From positions 672,910 to 696,574 of the forward strand of contig BFEA01000449.1 of assembly GCA_003427395.1 (NCBI GenBank): DNA of 23,665 nt, written 5' to 3'. Below are positions 17,474 to 23,665 of the stretch, piece by piece. The translations under genes were made by a program, and so were the position numbers. Positions within the stretch are counted from its first letter, which is position 1; each line of letters starts with the position of its first letter. The notes under the pieces are model-generated. The model worked only from the letters and a program-made list of their open reading frames with translations, ran no database searches and was not told the origin of the DNA. The DNA is from Chara braunii (taxonomy: Eukaryota > Streptophyta > Charophyceae > Charales > Characeae).

Positions 17474-17603
17474 CACTACCCACGACCGTCTTTCCCAGAA
17501 CACAACACACCCTGATAACGAGTGTAATACAAACCATCTTTCGGGTCCACCGCAGCCAAATTGAGGGTGCGTTGTGTTCGGGGGAAGACAGTGGTGAGTA
17601 GTG
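17474..17603. repeat. 130-bp foldback (40-bp inverted repeats)
   Basis: Left arm 17474-17513 (CACTACCCACGACCGTCTTT...) pairs with right arm 17564-17603 (...AAGACAGTGGTGAGTAGTG) at 34 of 40 positions, around a 50-base loop. The termini are CACTAC and GTAGTG. Size and termini resemble the foldbacks at 6831 and 7114. No clear target duplication is visible. Confidence 0.8.
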
Positions 17604-17779
17604 ATTGGCAGTTTGCCCAACGCATCAACACGTGCACTATCATAATGAACGAATGGATATCGTCTGCAATGTCATCAAGTCACGGGTAGTTATTGCACGT
17701 ACAAAACTTTGGAGAGCATGTGTGTCTAGTACTATCTATGTGACTACGCATGTGTTTTTGTGACACGGAGCAAGATAGA

Positions 17780-18440
<661 letters not shown>

Positions 18441-18452
18441 GAGAGTTCTGAC

Positions 18453-18587
18453 CAGCTCCCTGATTTCCAGTGCAGGTCGTCCCATCTGCGGCTTGACTTC
18501 TCCTCTATAGAGTTGGAGCTTGAGGTTCATCAATGATCTAAGGTCCTTTAGCATCACCATCTGTGCCTGATTGGGGACCTCGAGTTC
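18453..18587 (-). CDS. Candidate internal exon, unknown protein
   Basis: On the minus strand GTACGCAG precedes, and CTG|GTCAGA follows, a 135-nt interval of exactly 45 codons (phase 0-0). The peptide is mixed and helix-like, including VMLKDLRSLMNLKLQLYRG and MGRPALEIREL, quite unlike the surrounding repeat peptides. The acceptor lacks a good pyrimidine tract and the donor is only fair. The proposed downstream intron begins almost directly in the CT microsatellite. It could instead be a relic of a retroelement ORF; I recognise no family. Confidence 0.35.
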
Positions 18588-18639
18588 CTGCGTACGGCAG
18601 CAAGTCAATTCAGGGAATGGGGTCAATTGATACGATATG

Positions 18640-18990
18640 ATATGATGTTGGCCTCGACTTAGAGACCAAATTCGAGGAGAAAAAGAAAACGAAAATCCAT
18701 TGTTTCTGAGCTCAGCACGATCTTAAAATTCGCCACTGTCTTTTCAAGCCCACTGCTGTGGGGAGTGGCACCTGCTGGGAAATGGTCCCAGCGTCCCTTG
18801 CAGCAATAACAATACACACTTTGCCCTCCATGCTTCCCTAGGTTATGCTCCGGGGAACTCTGACAGCATTGATTTTTTTATTTTTTTTTGGGAAACAGCA
18901 TTGATTGCTTCCCTTGGAAAGCTTAACTCTCAGCTGCGCCCGTCCAACTCTTTTACTCAGTGCCCCTTTTTAAAATAAATATTTTTCTTG
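18640..18990. other. Unassigned sequence, no gene seen
   Basis: Mixed sequence with no supported exon. It has a short direct duplication of ACAGCATTGATT (about 18863 and 18895) around a T-rich run. Confidence 0.4.
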
Positions 18991-18998
18991 TTTAAATA

Positions 18999-19370
18999 TA
19001 ACGACGTCCTCAGTTGGTAGAGCACGAAAGCTGCTTTCAGGAGGCCGTGGGTTCGATTCCTCGCGCCTTCCATTTTGGACCGGGAAATCCCACGGCCCCC
19101 TGAGGCGCGCTGCGGATTCTCCAGCTGAGATAGTCAGCTTGCCCCTCCTGCCGTGTTCACCCGAATACAACGTACGGTCATGAGATACAGCAATAATGAC
19201 CATACATTGTATCCGGGTGAAGACGGTAGTTGGTTGGCTGGGAGTGCCAATATCCCTTCCTCCTGTCGCTGGGAGTTAGGCTCAACCCATAACCCTTAGT
19301 GTAGCTGGCTTGTGGTCCATACACAAAGAGTGTAGCATTCCAGAATAGGTAGGTAGGTAGGTAGTGGGAG
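18999..19370 (+). mobile_element. tRNA-derived SINE, copy B
   Basis: The tRNA-like head has box-A-like CTCAGTTGGTAGAGCACG and a box B GGGTTCGATTCC (19049-19060). The proximal body (AAATCCCACGGCCCCCTGAG ... CCAGCTGAGATAGTCAGCTT) matches copy A. After CTCCTG the two copies diverge: this one carries a 72-bp hairpin (19153-19224) and a different 3' part, and ends in GGTAGGTAGGTAGGTAG. This fits a mosaic SINE, or an insertion into one. Confidence is high for the head and moderate for the 3' boundary. Confidence 0.75.
19153..19224. repeat. 72-bp hairpin inside SINE copy B
   Basis: Arms 19153-19181 and 19196-19224 pair at 25 of 29 positions around a 14-base loop. The shared core is TTCACCCG.ATACAA.GTA.GGTCAT. 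Size and pairing are in the range of a miRNA precursor or a very small MITE; the sequence alone cannot separate these. Confidence 0.8.
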
Positions 19371-19439
19371 GCATATTGAGAGAAGAATAGAGATTAGTTT
19401 AAAGAAAAAATAAATAAAATAGGTGGGTAGGTAGTGGGA

Positions 19440-20340
19440 GGCAGACAAACAGCACTAGGCAGAAGAACGAGGCCGCAACAAGTCAAGAAGGAGCAGTAGG
19501 GCGGTGAAGCAACAGCACGGAACCGTAGGTTCCAGGGGGAGGAGGGTGGTCAGGCGAACATCATTAAACAAGAAAAGACCGGGAGGGGAAGTGAAGAGGC
19601 AGCAAGGCAACAAGACAACAAGGCAGACAAAAGAACACAAAGGCAAAAAAAAAAACCTGATGATGGATTGTTTCGTCGGAGTTGCACCGACTCATCAGGA
19701 GGCTGAACCCTTGACAATCTGCAGGATCTCTGTATTTGATGGTTTGCGCCATGAACCCTTTGACCCATGTAACCCATGTAGAAGTCAGACTGTCCCCATG
19801 TGGAACATAGCAGCAAGCGAGCAGCAACCCTGTGGAGCACCAGGCAAAGCAGTAGAGGCCACACGGCTGCATGGCGCCAAAAACGCCAAAAACGACTGCA
19901 AGGGACGATAGGGCAAGCGGACGAGCAGGACGGCAGCCACACGGTGAAGCACAAAGGCAACACCAACACCACAGCCACGCACAAAGCAGCAGGCAACAAC
20001 TCAAGGAAGCACCAGGCAACGCTGTCGGAGCAACCTGACTGCACAACGACAAAAACTACTGCAAGGAACGGCAGGGCGAGCGGACGAGCAGCATGGCCAC
20101 CGTGCAGCGAAGCACAAGGCAACACCAACAAGGCAACCAAACTACAAGGCATGCAAGCAACAGACACGGAAGGCACAGCCAGCAGATGGGCGGCAAGACA
20201 GCGGAGCAGCGAAGCGCAAGGCAACACCAACAACACGGCCACACCACACACCGAACACAGCAGTTTGCCAAAAACGACCTGAGAAGCAAGGGGAATGGGC
20301 AGCAAGGCAGCGGTGGAGCGCAGACGAGGCAGTCCACACA
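19440..20340 (+). repeat. Head-plus-tail repeat, copy 2 (GGCAACA tail)
   Basis: The head at 19661-19770 (GGATTGTTTCGTCGGAGTTG, then CTCATCAGGAGGCTGAACCC) matches copy 1. It is flanked on both sides by GGCAACA/CAGCAAGG tail sequence. Within the tail, units such as ACTGCAAGG.ACG, GGGC[AG]AGCGGACGAGCAG and GAAGC[AG]CAAGGCAACACCAACA recur about 115-165 bp apart. Few T's on the plus strand mean few stops in any frame; this explains the 263-codon hydrophobic minus ORF at 19550-20341 and the overlapping plus ORFs, none convincing as a gene. Confidence 0.75.
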
Positions 20341-20617
20341 TCCAACACGGAGCAAAGCGGCACCTTACCTACTCACGTCACGGGTGAACCCCACAGACTG
20401 TGGGTTCCCACCACCCACTGAGCCAGCGAGTCGCTCCGACGAGCATCCATCATCACCAGTAAGACAGACAGACATCTTGAACTGAGCAGCCCCGCCTAAA
20501 AGTGCTGCAGGCACTCCAAACGAGGAATGGCCAACTGTTTGACACTAATTAAAGGTGACAAAAAGTACTTAGAAAAATTCAAAAAATGAAGCAACCAACA
20601 CAGACATACATAAAACT

Positions 20618-20620
<3 letters not shown>

Positions 20621-20659
<39 letters not shown>

Positions 20660-20685
20660 TGTGGTGTGTGTGTGTGTGTGTGTGT
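20621..20685. repeat. (GT)n microsatellite
   Basis: About 65 bp of GT repeat with two single-G interruptions (TGGTGTG). Confidence 0.95.
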
Positions 20686-20877
20686 TGTTTTAAAAGACCC
20701 CAGATTCTTTCTCTCATTCCCTTCACAAAACATCACAAGCCATCCATAACGAAAAAGTATAGAGAGGCAGTCTAATAGAAAATGCAAGGTTGGCCACGTT
20801 TGTGTGGTTCAGCGCCAAGTGCCCACACACCCGTCTGCTGCCAAAGCGGCACACTTGCACATATACATATGTATACA

Positions 20878-20906
20878 AATATATATATATATATATATAT
20901 ATCATC

Positions 20907-20940
<34 letters not shown>
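20878..20940. repeat. (AT)n microsatellite, interrupted
   Basis: Two AT blocks separated by CATCACAAAT. Confidence 0.95.
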
Positions 20941-20942
<2 letters not shown>

Positions 20943-20956
20943 CAAACCATAAGGAG

Positions 20957-20957
<1 letters not shown>

Positions 20958-21034
<77 letters not shown>
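20958..21034. repeat. Compound (GT)n(GA)n microsatellite
   Basis: GT repeat at 20958-20992 joined to GA repeat through 21034. It would lie in the intron following the candidate exon at 21065-21192. Confidence 0.95.
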
Positions 21035-21036
<2 letters not shown>

Positions 21037-21064
21037 CCGGAATTTTTAAGGTGGCGGTTCTTGC

Positions 21065-21322
21065 CTTCAGTTTTCGTTGCTTCTCCCGCAGTGCCTTAGT
21101 TATTTCTTCCTGGTAGCCAATTCTTGCACGATACTTGTCGCTTAGCGAGCTAAGCTGCTTTCCACCCTCTGTCGTCCCTTCCTCCTCCATCACTGCACAT
21201 ATACATAGTGTGTCATAAAGACTCGTAAGTAGAAAGAAAAAGCAGCGAAGATTTGCAAACATACCAGAGATTCTTCCCGACACACACTTCACTATCTTCT
21301 CCTGAAACATTTTCCCAACCAT
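21065..21322 (-). CDS. Two-exon 5' gene fragment, helical charged protein
   Basis: Minus-strand model. Exon 1 is 21265-21322, from an ATG (context GTTATGG) to the donor ATCTCTG|GTATGT. A 72-nt intron (21193-21264) has a pyrimidine-rich middle, a TACTTAC branch-like word and a TGTGCAG acceptor. Exon 2 is 21065-21192. Frames join exactly (58 + 128 nt = 62 codons). Exon 2 ends in phase 0 at CTGAAG|GCAAGA, which fits a rare GC-AG donor; no GT lies between there and the CT/CA microsatellite. The peptide is charged and helix-prone, with GKQLSSLSDKYRARIGYQEE and ITKALREKQRKLK, suggesting a coiled coil. An unspliced start at the ATG in GTGATGGAGGAGG (M at 21190) is an alternative. Family unknown. Downstream exons would lie at lower coordinates and were not identified. 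Confidence 0.45.
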
Positions 21323-21476
21323 AACATTTTTGTTTTGCGAACACAAGAATGATTTGCGAAGAGGAGACCACTATTATACAGCAATCCTCAGGGGGGAAAT
21401 GTACCAAAATTAGCCCACCAGCACATCACCCAGGCAAATTGCAGAATCGAAATCGAGTCAATCTGAAAATTCCGGC

Positions 21477-21555
21477 GGATCGAGGCTAGCGGACCAAATG
21501 GCTGGAGGCACCAGTCAGAAGAAAAAGTGTCGCACCACGTTTCGGCAAAGCGTGG
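21477..21555 (+). repeat. Dispersed repeat shared with 22645-22705
   Basis: GGACCAAATGGCTGGAGGCACCAG, then AAG[TG]TGTCGCACC, aligns with the 22650-22702 stretch GGACCGGTGCGAAATGGCTGGTGGCGCCAG ... GTGATGCGCC. The latter is the 3' part of the SINE at 22455, so this is probably a truncated SINE 3' end. A small hairpin GCACCACG/CGTGGCGC follows. Confidence 0.5.
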
Positions 21556-21653
21556 CGCAGAAGGGAAATCCGCATTGACAAAAAGAGGCTCCGGAAAAAA
21601 AAAAAGAAAAAAAAAAGAGGCTTGGATCATCGGATGTACGGGTAGTTTAGCGG

Positions 21654-21706
21654 TTTACGAACAGAATTAACGGTCAATTACGAACAGAATTAGCGGTTTA
21701 CGAACG
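21654..21706. repeat. ~20-bp tandem repeat TTACGAACAGAATTA
   Basis: Three copies of TTACGAAC[AG][GT]AATTA spaced about 20-30 bp apart, separated by GCGGT or ACGGTCAA. Confidence 0.75.
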
Positions 21707-21721
21707 TAATTAAATGTAGCA

Positions 21722-21749
21722 GTTAATTTTAGTGACCACCAAAATTAAC
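21722..21749. repeat. 12-bp-arm hairpin
   Basis: GTTAATTTTAGT, GACC, ACCAAAATTAAC: one mismatch in 12 pairs with a 4-base loop. Confidence 0.8.
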
Positions 21750-21831
21750 GGTGCGCAAAGAGAAAAGTTCAGAAATGCAAAGTAAACCTCACTTTACCTC
21801 AGGAAAAGACCCAATTTTGACATCTTGGGAA

Positions 21832-21963
21832 CTCAGCAAACCAGGAATGGTCCCAAAACAATGGTCCCAAACAATGTGTCCCAAAACAATGGTCCCAAAC
21901 AATGTGTCCCAAAAAAATGGTCCCAAAAAAAACAAGAAGGCAAAAAGAAACTCAGCAAACCAG
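21832..21963. repeat. AATGGTCCCAAA array between direct repeats
   Basis: Alternating AATGGTCCCAAA and AATGTGTCCCAAA units (21846-21932, ~29-bp super-period) lie between two identical 13-mers CTCAGCAAACCAG (21832-21844 and 21951-21963). Confidence 0.85.
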
Positions 21964-22040
21964 CAAATCTCGTACGTAGTCGCTATAGACACAGTTCAGA
22001 CAATGAATGTGGTCATATGGTGCAAAATGAAATCGAGGGT

Positions 22041-22256
22041 TCAGGATTAAAGGGTTTGGGGGTTTAGGGGGGTAGGGGTATTAGACATCCAGGGGCTTAG
22101 GGGGTGTAGAGGCATAGGCGTTTAGGGGTTAAAGCGGAATAGGGGTTTAGGGGTTTAGGGCATTAGGGTTATGGAAGGTTAAGGGTCTCGAGGTTTAAAG
22201 GCCTAGGGCTTAGGGGTTAGGGGTTTAGGGGTTTAGGGGTTTAACGCTTGAGGGAA
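22041..22256 (+). repeat. Degenerate telomere-like TTTAGGGG block
   Basis: About 215 bp of GGGTTTAGGGG-type sequence, with the cleanest runs of TTTAGGGG at 22140-22160 and 22205-22235. Units vary (TTAGGGG, TTTAGGG, TTAAAG). It is interstitial, not at a contig end. It resembles TTTAGGG-class telomeric DNA, but the prevalent 8-base unit and heavy degeneracy leave open a non-telomeric G-rich repeat. Confidence 0.6.
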
Positions 22257-22454
22257 GGGCTGGGGGGGAGGGGAGGGGGTGACACTTAAACCTACAGAAG
22301 GTACCTTTGGAGATTGACCTGCACTTTTGTATGAGACGGTGAGATGCGGACTTTCAAGACATGAAAATAAGAAAGAAAATATGGCGCATGATAGGCATTC
22401 CCACGTAGCGAAAAAGGAGGACAACGGTAATGATGAAAGGTGGTACCACGGACA

Positions 22455-22710
22455 GGCCTAGCTCAGTTGGTACACCAATGAACTGTTGAAATACAGACTC
22501 AAGTTCGAATCCAATGAGATGAACAGAACAAAACCACTCTGAATTACCTGGGACTGGTCAGTTCAATGATGATATCTTAAACCACTAGTACCTTTTCCCC
22601 GCTTGAAAAGACAAATGCCCGCCGGTTAGCACGAGAGGCGGGCGGGTTCCAAAGGACCGGTGCGAAATGGCTGGTGGCGCCAGGCAAAACAGGTGATGCG
22701 CCGGTTCATT
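22455..22710 (+). mobile_element. tRNA-derived SINE, copy C (second family)
   Basis: The head has box-A-like TAGCTCAGTTGGTACAC and box B AAGTTCGAATCC (22501-22512). The body has GGGACTGGTCAGTTCAATGA, TGATATCTTAAACCACTAG, then GCCGGTTAGC, with GAAATGGCTGGTGGCGCCAG near the end. The middle matches the fragment at 4943-5032 and the 3' part matches 21477-21524, so at least three pieces of this family lie in the window. It differs from copies A and B outside the head. Confidence 0.7.
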
Positions 22711-23076
22711 TTTTTGGGCGCGCAGGTGCATTTTAGGCTCGACAACGATAGCTGAGAAAGGTACTGGTGGTTTAAGGTACCAGACAAAGAGTATGGCATG
22801 TAGGTTCCCAAGTCCCAACTCACTAGCACAGGCTCCACAACAGGGTCTATGGAACTTGGAATTGGCCAGCAAACAACCTCTAATCCACTTTCCAACGAGT
22901 GTGTAAGTAGTCAGCAGACTCAGCACTCTAATGACAGGGATCAGGCAACAAAGCGTAATTGTAATGATGAAGAAATATTATCATCAATCGATTCATCATT
23001 GTATAATCTCTCCCACAATTGAATGATACATTGGTAATAACAATGCCAAGACAACGACTGGAGAGAGATGGACAAG
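22711..23076. other. Unassigned sequence, no gene supported
   Basis: Mixed sequence; overlapping minus-strand ORFs extend into the SINE and so are unlikely to be genes. No exon with paired splice signals was identified. Confidence 0.4.
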
Positions 23077-23255
23077 GAGATCTCTCTAACCAGCATACGA
23101 AGGAATCTCTCGTCCTTCAGGACATCCGTTAAAATTGGAACGATTCGGAGAAAGAAGATTAGCCTGGGCCCTGCAGAAGGATGACTCGCATAAATCAAGA
23201 AATGGTCCAAATTGAAAAAGAAAAAAACACAAAAAGAGATCTCTCTCCCCAGCAT
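23077..23255. repeat. 20-bp direct repeats GAGATCTCTCT..CCAGCAT
   Basis: GAGATCTCTCTAACCAGCAT (23077-23096) and GAGATCTCTCTCCCCAGCAT (23236-23255), 18 of 20 identical and 159 bp apart. They bracket a mixed-composition segment with no recognisable element. Confidence 0.7.
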
Positions 23256-23339
23256 GCACGCTTGGACAGTAAGAAGACAAGATCAGGGTGAGAGGTATCA
23301 CAAAGGTATCACAATGGCAAGCTCACAAGTCCTCTACCC

Positions 23340-23341
<2 letters not shown>

Positions 23342-23391
<50 letters not shown>
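23342..23391. repeat. (TC)n microsatellite
   Basis: About 50 bp uninterrupted TC repeat. Confidence 0.95.
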
Positions 23392-23392
<1 letters not shown>

Positions 23393-23440
23393 GTTGATCT
23401 ATCTATCAAGCACTCACCACACATTCATATGAAAAGAGAG

Positions 23441-23476
23441 AGGGTGGAGATGAAAGGAGGGAGGGGGAGGGAGAGA

Positions 23477-23546
<70 letters not shown>

Positions 23547-23590
23547 CAAGGAGAGAGGGAGAGTGGGAGGCGGGGATAACGTGGCAGTGC

Positions 23591-23665
<75 letters not shown>
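23441..23665. repeat. GA-rich microsatellite cluster at window end
   Basis: GA repeats at 23482-23540 and 23590-23665 with GGGAGG-rich spacers. The last runs off the window. Confidence 0.95.

Noticed and set aside
18999-19075. Functional tRNA gene
   Set aside because: A/B boxes are present, but the acceptor ends do not pair, no clear anticodon arm is seen, and a SINE body follows. The same applies at 6240-6314 and 22455-22520.
19550-20341. 263-codon hydrophobic minus-strand ORF, longest in the window
   Set aside because: It lies wholly in the T-poor GGCAACA repeat, and overlapping frames on both strands are also open. Cys/Leu/Val/Ala richness follows from the repeat composition; no domain or splice context was seen.
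22585-22926. 113-codon minus-strand ORF
   Set aside because: About a third is SINE 3' sequence in reverse; no splice signals or recognisable motif in the rest.

Overview
This is a repeat-dominated piece of nuclear eukaryotic DNA. It has no prokaryotic operon structure and no long non-repetitive ORF. It contains tRNA-derived SINE-like elements with pol III B boxes, dense two-base microsatellites, homopolymers up to 41 bases, exon-like islands with GT/AG signals, and a degenerate TTTAGGG/TTTAGGGG telomere-like block. The species cannot be named. The SINEs and short phase-compatible exons would suit a repeat-rich animal. The TTTAGGGG-like motifs also leave algae and other protists open.

Layout. 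Bases 1-4682 are one diverged AT-rich satellite. It has a 36-bp monomer around GTATTCGAATAC, turns into about 50-bp monomers to the right, and shows higher-order repeats of about 860 bp and 357 bp. Bases 4683-6420 hold two SINE-like copies and a TGTTAC array. A strong single-exon candidate lies at 6509-6586. Bases 6640-8340 carry a homopolymer knot with Ns, two long foldbacks, a composite element with terminal inverted repeats, and an embedded Nextera mate-pair junction adapter at 7290-7327. That adapter is an assembly artefact and makes contiguity across it unsafe. Bases 8440-9731 hold two tandem-repeat clusters. Bases 9900-11570 mix a microsatellite with a 15-N gap, palindromes, a minisatellite and a 125-bp hairpin. 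Bases 11669-14690 hold ambiguous exon candidates and several local duplications. Bases 15318-15761 are a CCATGG-palindrome satellite. Bases 15870-16440 and 19440-20340 are two copies of a repeat family with a conserved head and a GGCAACA-rich tail. Bases 17375-17415 are 41 consecutive G. A SINE with an internal hairpin is at 18999-19370.

The best gene evidence is on the minus strand at 21065-21322: two frame-compatible exons, a 72-nt intron, and a charged, probably helical N-terminal peptide of unknown family. The window ends in a telomere-like block, another SINE and long GA/TC tracts.

No pathway or multigene system is visible. I found no CRISPR array, no rRNA, and no intact transposase or reverse transcriptase. 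The most useful signals are the higher-order satellite structure, the foldback elements, the two-locus head-plus-tail repeat family and the adapter junction.
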